Shown here: positions 41,645-49,643 of the stretch, piece after piece
Layout of the letters: each line of letters starts with the position of its first letter
Numbering within the stretch: position 1 is the first letter of the stretch
From: Streptomyces ficellus
Lineage (GTDB): Bacteria; Actinomycetota; Actinomycetes; Streptomycetales; Streptomycetaceae
DNA: 64,000 nt
Direction of reading: 5' to 3'
Assembly (NCBI RefSeq): GCF_009739905.1
Contig: NZ_CP034279.1
Span: 1,054,001 to 1,118,000, forward strand
The notes under the pieces: model-generated
Database searches by the model: none
What the model was told of the DNA's origin: nothing
Seen by the model: only the letters and a program-made list of their open reading frames with translations
Made by a program: the position numbers and the translations under genes

Positions 41645-43543
41645 ATGGTTGCCCAACGCCTTGGACGAGCCGCCGCGCTGATCGGCGCGGCCTGTCTCCT
41701 CACCACCGCGCTGGTGGACACCCCACCGGCCACCGCCGGAGAACGCCCACCGGTCACCGAAGCCGCCACCGTCGTCCCCGTACAGACCACCGGCCCCGCC
41801 GACCGGCGGTTCAACCTGGTCCTGCTGGGCGACGGCTACACCGCCGGGCAGCTCCCCGAGTTCCGGGCCGACGTCGACAAGCACCTCAACGTGCTGTGGA
41901 GCGTCGAGCCGTTCGCCTCCTACCGCTCGTACGTCAACGTCTGGGCGGTCGAGGTGCCGTCCGCCGAGTCCGGGGTCGACTGCGACCCCGGGCTGGACGC
42001 GCCCCGCCGGAACACCCCCCTCGGCATGGCGTTCTGGGGCGGCTGCGACGCGAACAGCGTGCAACGGCTGCTGACCGTCGACAGCGGCGCGGCGAACGCC
42101 CTCGCCGACCTCGTGCCCGGCGCGACCGCCGCCAACCGGCAGATCGTCGCCCTCGCCAACAGCGACACCTACGGCGGCGCGGGCGGCACCTACGCCACCG
42201 CGTCCGGCGGCAACGCCCTGTCCTCGCTCATCACCCCGCACGAGATCGGCCACTCGCTGGGCAAACTCCAGGACGAGTACGACTACTACGGGCGCGGTGT
42301 GCCGGGCGGGACGCACGAGGGCGGCGAACCGCCGTCCGCGCACCACACCGTGCTCACCGAGCAGCAGATGAGGCAGCAGCGCGCCAAGTGGTGGCGGTGG
42401 CTCGGCGAGGAGAGCGAGTCGGGCGGTGTCATCGGCCGCCACGAGGGCGGGCTGTACAGCACCAAGGGCGTGTGGCGGCCGAGCCGGCACTCGATCATGA
42501 AGACGCTCGGGTACGCCTTCGACCAGGTGGGCCGTGAGGTGATGGTGCGGGCGATCTCGTCGAAGGTGAACCTGGTGCAGGGGCACACTCCGAACGCCGC
42601 ACCGGTCGGCGCCGACCGCACGGTGTGGGTGGAGACCCTGCACCCGGTGGGCGGCGAGCTGGACGTGGCCTGGCGGCTGGACGGGCGGCCCGTACGGTCG
42701 GCGGCCGGCGCCCGCACGATCGACCTGCGACGGCTCGACGTGCCGCGCGGCCGGCACACGCTGACCGCGACGGTCACCGACCCGACGCCCTTCGTGCGGG
42801 ACCCGGCGGTCCGCGCGTCGGCGGCACTGACGCGTACGGTCACCTGGACCGTGGACACGTCGGTGGTGACCGGGCCGGACTCCGTGGCGGCCGCGTTCAC
42901 CGGGCACACCGCCACCGACACGCCCGTCGGCGCCCGCTCGGTGGTGTACGCCGACACCACCCACCCCGCCGACCGGACCCTCGCCGTCCACTGGCGCCTG
43001 GACGGCCGGCGCGTGGCGAACCCGGGCAACGACCGCGACCTCGACCTGTCCGCCCTGCGGCTGCGCCCCGGCCGCACGCACACGCTGACCGCCCGGATCG
43101 CGGGCACCGATCGTGAGCTGCGCTGGACCGTCGACGCGACGGCCGCCTCCGCCTCCTACGAGCTGTCGGAGCCGCTGCGCACGGTGCACCGCCCCGGGCG
43201 GCCGGTGGAGTACGTGTACGACGGCCCGTTCACCATGCGGCTGACGGCGCGCGACGACCAGGACGGCTACGTGGTCAGCCAGTTCCGGGTGAACGGCGAC
43301 GGCTGGTACACGTACTACGGCTGGCCGACCGACGCGGACGCGCCGTTCCGGTTCACCCCGGGCGGCACGGAGATCGACGGCCTGGTCTACGGCAAGCTGG
43401 GCACCCCGCGCGTGGTGCCCTGGGACGACGCCACACCGGAGTACGGCACGCACACCGTCGAGTACCGGACGATCGACGCGGCCGGGAACACCGGCCCGGC
43501 GAAGAGGTTCCTCGTCACGCTGGTGCGCCCGGCGGGCCGCTAG
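41645..43543 (+). CDS. Secreted M64-family metallopeptidase
   Basis: 632 residues. Signal peptide (GRAAALIGAACLLTTALVDTPPATA), peptidase M64 domain (about 45-330) with FNLVLLGDGYTAGQLPEF and the zinc motif HEIGHS (199-204) followed by LQDEYDYYG. Then come three Ig-like strand-rich regions (about 345-535, including repeated HPVGGELDVAWRLDGRPV- and HPADRTLAVHWRLDGRRV-type units) and a C-terminal Ig/OmpL47-like module (VEYRTIDAAGNTGPAKRF). M64 includes bacterial IgA-cleaving peptidases; the Streptomyces substrate is unknown. ATG 41645 is used because the upstream in-frame codon adds residues before the signal peptide. Confidence 0.85.
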   Translation: MVAQRLGRAAALIGAACLLTTALVDTPPATAGERPPVTEAATVVPVQTTGPADRRFNLVLLGDGYTAGQLPEFRADVDKHLNVLWSVEPFASYRSYVNVWAVEVPSAESGVDCDPGLDAPRRNTPLGMAFWGGCDANSVQRLLTVDSGAANALADLVPGATAANRQIVALANSDTYGGAGGTYATASGGNALSSLITPHEIGHSLGKLQDEYDYYGRGVPGGTHEGGEPPSAHHTVLTEQQMRQQRAKWWRWLGEESESGGVIGRHEGGLYSTKGVWRPSRHSIMKTLGYAFDQVGREVMVRAISSKVNLVQGHTPNAAPVGADRTVWVETLHPVGGELDVAWRLDGRPVRSAAGARTIDLRRLDVPRGRHTLTATVTDPTPFVRDPAVRASAALTRTVTWTVDTSVVTGPDSVAAAFTGHTATDTPVGARSVVYADTTHPADRTLAVHWRLDGRRVANPGNDRDLDLSALRLRPGRTHTLTARIAGTDRELRWTVDATAASASYELSEPLRTVHRPGRPVEYVYDGPFTMRLTARDDQDGYVVSQFRVNGDGWYTYYGWPTDADAPFRFTPGGTEIDGLVYGKLGTPRVVPWDDATPEYGTHTVEYRTIDAAGNTGPAKRFLVTLVRPAGR

Positions 43544-43580
43544 GTCGTGTCCGTAAAGCCTCGGCCACGGCCCGCGGTCG

Positions 43581-44369
43581 CTACGGCTTGCGGGCCACGC
43601 CGGCGTACCCGGGGATCGGGGCGTCGCCGGCGACCGGGACGACCTCGCCGAGCTCCGGGTGCCAGTCCGCCGTGAGCGAGACACCGGGCTCGGCGAGCTC
43701 CAGGCCGTCGAAGAAACGGGTGAACTCCTCGCGGGTGCGCGGCCGCAGGGTCAGGCCGCGCTGCTTGTACATGGCGCGCGCCTTCTCCGCGTTCTCGGGG
43801 TCGAAGTCGCCGGTGACGTGCGACAGCACGAGGTAGCTGCCGGACGGCAGCCGCTCGACGAGCCGGTGGAGCAGCTCGTACGCGCCGTCCTCGTCGTCCA
43901 CGAAGTGCAGCAGGGCGAGGAGCGACAGGGCGATGGGCCGGGTGAAGTCCAGGACATTGCCCGCCCGTTCGAGGATGCTCTCCGGGTCGCGCGCGTCGGC
44001 CTGGATGTACGCGGTGGCGCCCTCGGGGGTGGAACGCAGCAGCGCCTCGGCGTGGGCGAGGACGATGGGGTCGTTGTCGCAGTAGACGACCCGGGACTCC
44101 GGCGCGACCTGCTGGGCGATCTGGTGCAGGTTGGGCTCGGTCGGGATCCCGCTGCCGATGTCGAGGAACTGGCGGACGCCGCCCGCGCCCAGCCAGCGGG
44201 TGGCCCGGTGCATGAACGCGCGGTTGACCCGGGCCATGTCGCGGCCGCGGGAGTCGAGGGTGAGGAGCTGCCTGGCCATCTCCTCGTCGACCGGATAGTT
44301 GTCCTTGCCGCCCAGGAACCAGTCGTACATGCGGGCCGGGTGCGGCTTGCTGGTGTCGATCCGGGTCAT
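43581..44369 (-). CDS. SAM-dependent methyltransferase, DUF574 family
   Basis: 262 residues. DUF574 family start TSKPHPARMYDWFLGGKDNYPVDEEMARQ, SAM-binding motif FLDIGSGIPTEPNLHQIAQ (about 68-86) and acidic YCDNDPIVLAHA. The family is abundant in Streptomyces and usually sits near XRE/DUF397 or conservon-type regulatory genes; the methyl acceptor is unknown. Here it is followed (in genome order) by DUF397 and XRE genes on the same strand, 79 bases apart, so it is probably part of that module. ATG 44369 has GGGAG upstream. Confidence 0.88.
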   Translation of the reverse strand: MTRIDTSKPHPARMYDWFLGGKDNYPVDEEMARQLLTLDSRGRDMARVNRAFMHRATRWLGAGGVRQFLDIGSGIPTEPNLHQIAQQVAPESRVVYCDNDPIVLAHAEALLRSTPEGATAYIQADARDPESILERAGNVLDFTRPIALSLLALLHFVDDEDGAYELLHRLVERLPSGSYLVLSHVTGDFDPENAEKARAMYKQRGLTLRPRTREEFTRFFDGLELAEPGVSLTADWHPELGEVVPVAGDAPIPGYAGVARKP

Positions 44370-44448
44370 GTCGCGCTCCCCCTGGTCGGTGTGGGCGGTC
44401 GTGGGGCCGTGTGGTGTGGGTCGGGGCGGGTCGTGGGTGGGGCGGGGG

Positions 44449-44694
44449 TCAGGTGAGGAGGAAGTCGGCCTTGCCCGACTTGGCTCCCTGGATGAACGCG
44501 GCGATCTCCCCGTGGGTGTAGATCAGCGCGGGTCCGTCGGGGTCGGCGGACTGGCGGACCGCGACCCGACCGTCGGCGAGCTTCATCGCCTCGACGCAGT
44601 TGCCGCCGTTGCCGCCGCTCCACGGCTTGTGCCACCCCTCGGCGCCGAGCTCGGCGGCGGGCATGCCGTTGTATATGCGCTCTGCGCTATCCAT
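44449..44694 (-). CDS. DUF397 protein
   Basis: 81 residues of DUF397 type (GWHKPWSGGNGGNCVEAMKLADGRVAVRQSADPDGPALIYTHGEIAAFIQGAK). Such small proteins are encoded next to XRE-DUF5753 regulators and act with them as antitoxin- or modulator-like partners in Streptomyces development. The ATG directly follows the XRE gene stop (TGAATG), so the two are translationally coupled. Confidence 0.9.
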   Translation of the reverse strand: MDSAERIYNGMPAAELGAEGWHKPWSGGNGGNCVEAMKLADGRVAVRQSADPDGPALIYTHGEIAAFIQGAKSGKADFLLT

Positions 44695-45558
44695 TCACAG
44701 CTCCTTGCGGAAACCCCTGAGGATTTCCTTCGTACGTTGTGCCGTGGCGGCCTGGGCCGCCATGCGGTCCATGACCTCGAGGTGGGAGGCCACCTCGGGG
44801 CGCGCGTCGAGATAGACCGCGCCGGTCAGGTACTCGCTGTAGACCATGTCCGGCAGTTCCGGTACGGCGAAGCGGAAGAGGACGAACGGTCCGTAGGTGC
44901 CGGGGTGGTGACCGGTCGCGAACTCGGCGACCTGGAGGGTGACGTTCGGCAGCTCGGCCGCCTCCAGCAGCCGGTCGATCTGCGCCCGCATCACGGCGGG
45001 GCCGCCGCCCACGGGACGGCGCAGCACCGTCTCGTCCATGATCACCCAGAACTTCGGCGCGTCGGGGCGGGTGAGCAGGGACTGCCGCTCCATACGGAGC
45101 GCCACGTGGCGCTCGATGGCGTCGTCCGCGACCTGGCCCACGGCTCCCCCGCGCAGGATGGCGCGGGCGTACTCCTCGGTCTGGAGGAGGCCGGGCACGA
45201 ACTGCGGCTCGTAGGCCCGGATGACGCTCGCGGCGCCCTCCAGGCTGACGTACATGCTGAACCAGCCGGGCAGGACGTCGTGGAAGCGCTGCCACCAGCC
45301 GGGCTTGTTGGCGTCCTCGGCCAGCCGGACGAAGCCGTCCGCCTCGTCGGCGGGCACCCCGTAAGCCTGCAGCAGCAGCTGCACGTAGGGGATCTTCAGC
45401 GCGACTTCCGCGGTCTCCATCCTGCGGACCGTGGCCGGGGCCACGCGGAGCACCTTGGCGGCCTCTTCCCGCTTCAGGCCCGCCCGCTCCCGCAGATCCT
45501 GCAGACGCTTGCCGAGTACGACCTGTCCCACGGTGGGGGCGGACCGCGGCTCGCTCAC
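44695..45558 (-). CDS. XRE-family regulator with DUF5753 domain
   Basis: 287 residues. N-terminal helix-turn-helix (LGKRLQDLRERAGLKREEAAKVLRVAPATVRRMETAEV, about 15-52) and C-terminal DUF5753 domain (about 95-275, with YEPQFVPGLLQTEEYARAIL and WVIMDETVLRRPVGG). This is the Scr1/WhiJ-type regulator family. It probably represses its own promoter and developmental targets, with activity modulated by the coupled DUF397 protein. Two palindromes lie upstream in the shared divergent region. The start at 45558 fits the family N-terminus. Confidence 0.9.
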   Translation of the reverse strand: MSEPRSAPTVGQVVLGKRLQDLRERAGLKREEAAKVLRVAPATVRRMETAEVALKIPYVQLLLQAYGVPADEADGFVRLAEDANKPGWWQRFHDVLPGWFSMYVSLEGAASVIRAYEPQFVPGLLQTEEYARAILRGGAVGQVADDAIERHVALRMERQSLLTRPDAPKFWVIMDETVLRRPVGGGPAVMRAQIDRLLEAAELPNVTLQVAEFATGHHPGTYGPFVLFRFAVPELPDMVYSEYLTGAVYLDARPEVASHLEVMDRMAAQAATAQRTKEILRGFRKEL

Positions 45559-45619
45559 TTAAGACCTCCCCACGCGCTGTTTCGACGAGTGTGCCATGCG
45601 AGGGGCAGATCGAACACCA

Positions 45620-45654
45620 CACTCTGCATTTTTCAGAGTGCCACTTGCCAAGTG
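45620..45654. promoter_or_regulatory. Two adjacent inverted repeats between the XRE regulator and the HATPase gene
   Basis: CACTCTG (45620-45626) pairs with CAGAGTG (45634-45640) across CATTTTT. Immediately after, CACTTG (45642-45647) pairs with CAAGTG (45649-45654) across one base. They lie in the 215-bp divergent promoter region, an expected place for an XRE operator. Confidence 0.5.
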
Positions 45655-45773
45655 TCCGTCTCGGGAGGAAAGTATTCCGGTGAACCAGTTCGTGAACCAG
45701 TTCACGCGGCTGCCGCGCTCCGCCACGGGAGAGGCGACGCACGGCGCCGCTTCTCCACGTTAGGAATCGGCTC

Positions 45774-46250
45774 GTGGCTCCTGGTAATGCGCTCACCCCC
45801 CGGCTCATAGCCCCACGACCCCCGATCTCCGCCGACGTCCGCCGTTTCTCGTTCGAGCTGCCCGCCCGCGCGGAATCCGTCGCCAGAGCCAGACACCTCG
45901 TCGAGGAACGGCTGGTGCTGTGGGAGGTGGACGGCACCGTGTGCGAGGCGGTGACCCTGGTGGTCTCCGAGCTGGTCACCAACGCCGTGATACACACGGT
46001 CAGCCACCGGCTGGTCTGCGAACTGCGCGACTGCGGCGAGCAGTTGCGGGTCTGCGTCCAGGACGAGGGCTGCCCCGCCGCCGCGCCCCGGCTGCGACGC
46101 GGCTCGCCCGAGGAGGGCGGCCGGGGACTGCTGCTCGTGGACGCCGTCAGCAGCGCGTGGGGCGCTCACGACGCGCGGCACGGGGCGGGGCGCGTCGTCT
46201 GGGCGGAGCTGGCGCACCAGGGCGCCGGCGGCCCGGAGAACCCGTGCTGA
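45774..46250 (+). CDS. HATPase (anti-sigma / serine kinase-like ATP-binding protein)
   Basis: 158 residues. GHKL ATPase motifs: N-box VTLVVSELVTNAVIHT, G1-like VQDEGCPAAAP and G2 EEGGRGLLLVDAVSSAWG. It is the small RsbW-like ATP-binding protein type commonly linked with XRE/DUF397 modules in Streptomyces. It may phosphorylate or sequester an anti-anti-sigma factor or a regulator; no sigma factor is adjacent. GTG 45774 has AGGAA about 8 bases upstream. It is divergent from the XRE gene and overlaps the next gene's start. Confidence 0.88.
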   Translation: MAPGNALTPRLIAPRPPISADVRRFSFELPARAESVARARHLVEERLVLWEVDGTVCEAVTLVVSELVTNAVIHTVSHRLVCELRDCGEQLRVCVQDEGCPAAAPRLRRGSPEEGGRGLLLVDAVSSAWGAHDARHGAGRVVWAELAHQGAGGPENPC

Positions 46251-46675
46251 GGACGATGGCCACGCTGCTGTCGGCGCGTGGCAGGCGGTCGACCGGCCGG
46301 ACCGGTGAGCCCGAGGGCGAGGTGCGGCTCGTGCTGCCCCCGTCGCTCCCCGCCTCGCTGGGCTGCGACGCGGTCGGGGTACCGGCGCGGTACGGCTTCC
46401 GGCTGCTGTCGCGGCTGCCCGGAGACGGGTGCGTGTTCGCCGACGCCGAGTGGTGGTGGTGGATCGTCCCGGCCGGCTCGGACGCCGACCTGCGGTGGCC
46501 GCTGCCCGCCTGTTACGCGCGGGAGGCGTACGTCCCGGACCGGCGGCCCCGGCTGATCCAGCGGCCCGGCACGACGTCCCCGTACACCCCCCCGATCCCG
46601 CTCTACCTCATGATCTGCCAGCTCACCGGGGTGACGCCCGCCTGGTCCCTGCCGGGCGTCGGCACCCGCCTCTGA
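46244..46675 (+). CDS. Hypothetical protein coupled to the HATPase
   Basis: 143 residues (139 if ATG 46256 is used). No signal or membrane segment is seen. A Trp-rich central motif (AEWWWWIVPAGSDADLRWPLPACYARE) is followed by a Pro-rich strand (RPGTTSPYTPPIPLYLMICQLTG). I do not recognise a domain. GTG 46244 overlaps the HATPase stop by 7 bases with GGAGAA upstream; ATG 46256 has GAGG close by. Overlap with the HATPase gene suggests a linked function. Confidence 0.65.
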   Translation: MLRTMATLLSARGRRSTGRTGEPEGEVRLVLPPSLPASLGCDAVGVPARYGFRLLSRLPGDGCVFADAEWWWWIVPAGSDADLRWPLPACYAREAYVPDRRPRLIQRPGTTSPYTPPIPLYLMICQLTGVTPAWSLPGVGTRL

Positions 46676-46709
46676 CCCACCTGACCGCTGTGGCTCCGGC
46701 CACGGCGGC

Positions 46710-46752
46710 CGGCTCGCGCGGCCCCGGCTGGGGGGCAGGGCCGCGCGAGCCG
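46710..46752 (+). terminator. Strong hairpin terminator after the HATPase-linked gene
   Basis: A 15-bp perfect stem, CGGCTCGCGCGGCCC (46710-46724) with its complement (46738-46752), and a 13-base loop, 34 bases past the stop at 46675. Confidence 0.65.
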
Positions 46753-46773
46753 CGGGTGCGGCTTGGTTCTACG

Positions 46774-46805
46774 GGGGCTTCGCCCCGGGCCCCGCTGCGG
46801 CGGGG
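46774..46805. repeat. Two consecutive GC hairpins
   Basis: GGGGC-TTC-GCCCC (46774-46786) followed by CCCCGC-TGCG-GCGGGG (46790-46805). Possibly extra terminators or remnants of repeat elements. Confidence 0.45.
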
Positions 46806-47050
46806 CTCTTTCGCGTGCGCGAGCGGCCCGAGGGCGTGCGGCACCCGCGTGCGCGGTTTCCGGGGTCTTCGCCCGCCGCCGGCCGCGGGTGGTCCGCCGT
46901 TGCTCGGGGCCGTCTCCCCGGGGCCCGGCGGGGCGGGCTGCCCCTGCGCCGGTGCGGCGCCTGCCGGGGGGTGGTGGGCCGTGGCCCCTCCGGGCTCACC
47001 TCCTCGGGGCCGGCGGCCTCGGGTTACGCGTGAGGGAACCCCGGCAACGC

Positions 47051-47094
47051 CTCCCCCAAGCTCTCGGCTTCGCTCGAGCAGGGGGGACCCCCAT
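47051..47094. repeat. Streptomyces-type dispersed intergenic hairpin repeat
   Basis: The element runs from CTCCCCCAAGCTCTCGGCTT through CGCTCGAGCAGGGGGGAC to CCCCCAT. The ends (CCCCC/GGGGG) and inner GCTC/GAGC pair to a hairpin. I recall near-identical elements scattered in Streptomyces intergenic regions; number of genomic copies not checked. Confidence 0.6.
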
Positions 47095-47111
47095 CCCTGC
47101 GGGGGCGACCC

Positions 47112-47312
47112 GGCACGGCCCCGCCCCGGGCCGGATGCCGACTGCGGGACGGTGGGTGGCGCTCCCCCCTCCCGGGTGCGTTGCCGGGCGCGGGACGGCG
47201 GGGCGGGGGGTGGGCACGGCCCCGGCCCGGCCGGTGGGTGACTGCGGGCGGTGGGTGGCGGGCACCGCCCCCGCCCGGTACGTCGCCGGGTGCGGGGGGA
47301 CCCCCGTATGGG
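47112..47312. repeat. Imperfect tandem repeat, period about 100 bp
   Basis: GGCACGGCCCC recurs at 47112 and 47213, ACTGCGGG at 47141 and 47241, GGTGGGTGGC at 47151 and 47250, and GCCGGGYGCGGG at about 47183 and 47285. Two diverged copies of about 100 bp are present. Confidence 0.55.
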
Positions 47313-47392
47313 GTCCTCGGGGGGTGCAAGGGTTTTCCCCGTATCGGGTTCAGCTCGGGTTTCCCTACTGTCTGCCGCACCGGAGGTTCCCG

Positions 47393-47413
47393 TGCACCTG
47401 GCTGTCAGGTGCA
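47393..47413. promoter_or_regulatory. 8-bp perfect inverted repeat upstream of the protease gene
   Basis: TGCACCTG (47393-47400) and CAGGTGCA (47406-47413) flank GCTGT, about 190 bases before the TTG start. A possible operator. Confidence 0.3.
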
Positions 47414-47604
47414 TGTAAGTCGCCGGTGACGGCTCCGTCCCAGGGGTCGTCGCGTCGGCGGCGGCGCGAGGGGCGTACCCGGCCCGGGGACCACGGATTG
47501 CCACCCCCACGGCACGTCCGCGGACCCCACGCGCCCGCCGACCGTCGCGCCCTGCACCGTCAGCCGCTCCGGGAGTCGCCGGAGCTGCCCTGAAAGGGAA
47601 CACC

Positions 47605-49434
47605 TTGAACGGTTCCAGGCGGAGACTCATATCCGTCGTGGCGGCGAGCGCCACGATCCTCGGCGTGACCGCCACCTCCTCGGTGGCGCTCGCCGTAGAG
47701 GCCACCCCCACCCCCCAGCCGGCCTCCCAGGCCATGTCCACGCTGCCGAGCGCACCGGTGGACAAGCTGATCGTCACCTACAAGTCCCGTACCGCCGAGG
47801 CCACGTCGAACACCGCGGCCAAGACCGACACCGCCGCCAAGAGCGCGGAGACGGGCGAGAAGCTCAGCTTCGAGCGCCGCCTGGCGAGCGGGGCCGCGCT
47901 GGTCGACCTCGCGGCGGGCGCCGGCAAGGACGACGTCACCGAGGTCATGAACGCCTTCCGGGCCGACCCGCAGGTCGCCTCGGTGGAGGCCGACATCCGC
48001 GCCTACGCGATGGCCGTCACGCCCAACGACACCGAGTACGCCAAGCAGTGGGACCTCTTCGAGGCCACCGGCGGCATGAACGTGCCCGGCGCCTGGGACA
48101 AGACCACCGGCAGCGGCGTCACGGTGGCCGTCATCGACACGGGTTACGCCGCGCACAGCGACCTGAGCGGCAACACCGTCTCGGGCTACGACTTCATCTC
48201 CACCTCCGCCGACGCCCGCGACGGCAACGGCCGCGACGCCGACCCCGCCGACGAGGGCGACTGGAACGCCACCGACGGCGAGTGCGGTCCCGGGTCCGAG
48301 GCGAGCGACTCCTCCTGGCACGGCACCCACGTCGCCGGCACCATCGCGGCGACCACCCACAACGCCAAGGGCGTCGCGGGCATCGCGTACGGGTCGAAGG
48401 TCCAGCACGTCCGTGTGCTCGGCAAGTGCGGCGGCTCGTCGTCGGACATCGCCGACGCGATCACCTGGGCGTCCGGCGGCAGCGTGCCCGGCGTCCCGGC
48501 GAACCCGAACCCGGCCAAGGTCATCAACATGAGCCTCGGCGGTCCGAGTTCGAGCTGCCCGAGCGTCTACCGGAACGCCATCGACGGGGCCGTCGCGCGC
48601 GGCACGACCGTCGTCGTCGCGGCCGGCAACAGCAACGCCAACGCGTCCGGCTTCACCCCCGCCAACTGCGCGGGCGTCATCAACGTGGCGTCCACCAGCC
48701 GTGAGGGCAACCGTTCGTTCTACTCGAACTACGGCTCCATCGTCGACGTCTCCGCCCCCGGCGGCGAGACCCGCCGCGGCACCGACACGCCCGGCACCGT
48801 CACCACGCCCCAGAACGGCATCCTCTCCACGCTGAACTCCGGCACCACGACCAGGTCGCTGGAGAACTACCAGCCGTACCAGGGCACCTCGATGGCCGCC
48901 CCGCACATCGCCGGTCTGGCCGCGCTGCTGAAGTCGGCCAAGTCGACGCTGACCCCGGCCCAGATCGAGTCCGCGATCAAGGCCAACGCCCGCCCGCTGC
49001 CGGGCACCTGCACGGGCGGCTGCGGCACCGGCATCGCCGACGCCACCAAGACCGTGAACGCCGTGACCGATACTACCACCCCCGGTACCGGAGCGGCGTT
49101 CACGAACTCGTCGAACGTGACGATCTCGGACAACGCCACCGTGTCGTCCTCGATCGCCGTCACCGGCCGTACCGGCAACGCGCCGGCCGCGCTCAAGGTC
49201 GACGTCGACATCAAGCACACCTGGCGCGGTGACCTGGTCGTCGACCTGGTCGCCCCGGACGGCACCGCGTACCGGCTGAAGAACTCCAGCGGCAACGACT
49301 CGGCCGACAACGTCCTCGCCTCGTACACGGTCGACGCGTCCGCCGAGACCGCGAACGGCACCTGGAAGCTTCAGGTCCGGGACGTGGCGACGGGTGACAC
49401 CGGCTACATCGACTCCTGGGGCCTGACCTTCTGA
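47605..49434 (+). CDS. Secreted subtilisin-like S8 protease with P/Homo B domain
   Basis: 609 residues. Signal peptide (1-30, SRRRLISVVAASATILGVTATSSVALA), an inhibitor-type propeptide (about 50-135), the S8 catalytic domain (about 150-480), and a C-terminal proprotein-convertase P domain (about 500-609, ending YIDSWGLTF). The catalytic triad is D178 (AVIDTG), H239 (SWHGTHVAGT) and S429 (GTSMAAPHIAG). Cysteines in GKCGGSS, SSSCPS and GTCTGGCGTG could form disulfides. TTG 47605 is used, with AAAGGGAA upstream; the signal peptide follows directly. It digests extracellular protein, probably during aerial growth or nutrient scavenging. It is monocistronic and ends in a strong hairpin. Confidence 0.92.
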   Translation: MNGSRRRLISVVAASATILGVTATSSVALAVEATPTPQPASQAMSTLPSAPVDKLIVTYKSRTAEATSNTAAKTDTAAKSAETGEKLSFERRLASGAALVDLAAGAGKDDVTEVMNAFRADPQVASVEADIRAYAMAVTPNDTEYAKQWDLFEATGGMNVPGAWDKTTGSGVTVAVIDTGYAAHSDLSGNTVSGYDFISTSADARDGNGRDADPADEGDWNATDGECGPGSEASDSSWHGTHVAGTIAATTHNAKGVAGIAYGSKVQHVRVLGKCGGSSSDIADAITWASGGSVPGVPANPNPAKVINMSLGGPSSSCPSVYRNAIDGAVARGTTVVVAAGNSNANASGFTPANCAGVINVASTSREGNRSFYSNYGSIVDVSAPGGETRRGTDTPGTVTTPQNGILSTLNSGTTTRSLENYQPYQGTSMAAPHIAGLAALLKSAKSTLTPAQIESAIKANARPLPGTCTGGCGTGIADATKTVNAVTDTTTPGTGAAFTNSSNVTISDNATVSSSIAVTGRTGNAPAALKVDVDIKHTWRGDLVVDLVAPDGTAYRLKNSSGNDSADNVLASYTVDASAETANGTWKLQVRDVATGDTGYIDSWGLTF

Positions 49435-49443
49435 TCCCCCGGT

Positions 49444-49457
49444 AAGACGTACGTCTT
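49444..49457. promoter_or_regulatory. 14-bp perfect palindrome after the protease gene
   Basis: AAGACGTACGTCTT at 49444-49457, between the protease stop and its terminator. It could be a binding site serving the downstream LuxR gene or part of the termination region. Confidence 0.35.
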
Positions 49458-49466
49458 TGCAGGTCA

Positions 49467-49501
49467 GGGCGTGCCCGCGGCTTCCCGCCGCGGGCACGCC
49501 C
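49467..49501 (+). terminator. Strong hairpin terminator after the S8 protease
   Basis: GGGCGTGCCCGCGGC (49467-49481) pairs perfectly with its complement (49487-49501) over a 5-base loop TTCCC, then GCTTGTGTG. Confidence 0.75.
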
Positions 49502-49643
49502 GCTTGTGTGTTCGTCCACATACCGGACAGGACACCTGGACTCCCGGGGCCGAGTTCGTATCCTTCGCTCGCGGGACAGATCGCGAACGGGTTCGCGAAC
49601 GGGTCGCGGGCAGGGGGTCCGCGCCGGAGGGTGGTGGTCGCAG

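Larger units (their letters stand above)
46676..47604. other. 929-bp repeat- and hairpin-rich intergenic region
   Basis: No supported gene. It contains a strong terminator (46710-46752), paired GC hairpins (46774-46805), a Streptomyces-type dispersed hairpin repeat (47051-47094), an imperfect 100-bp tandem repeat (47112-47312) and a promoter-proximal inverted repeat (47393-47413). Frames through it translate to low-complexity Pro/Arg/Gly without domains. The last approximately 200 bases should hold the promoter of the secreted protease. Confidence 0.65.

Noticed and set aside
46623..47777. Several open frames in the repeat-rich gap
   Set aside because: They translate into Pro/Arg/Gly low-complexity sequence across hairpins and repeats, with no ribosome sites.
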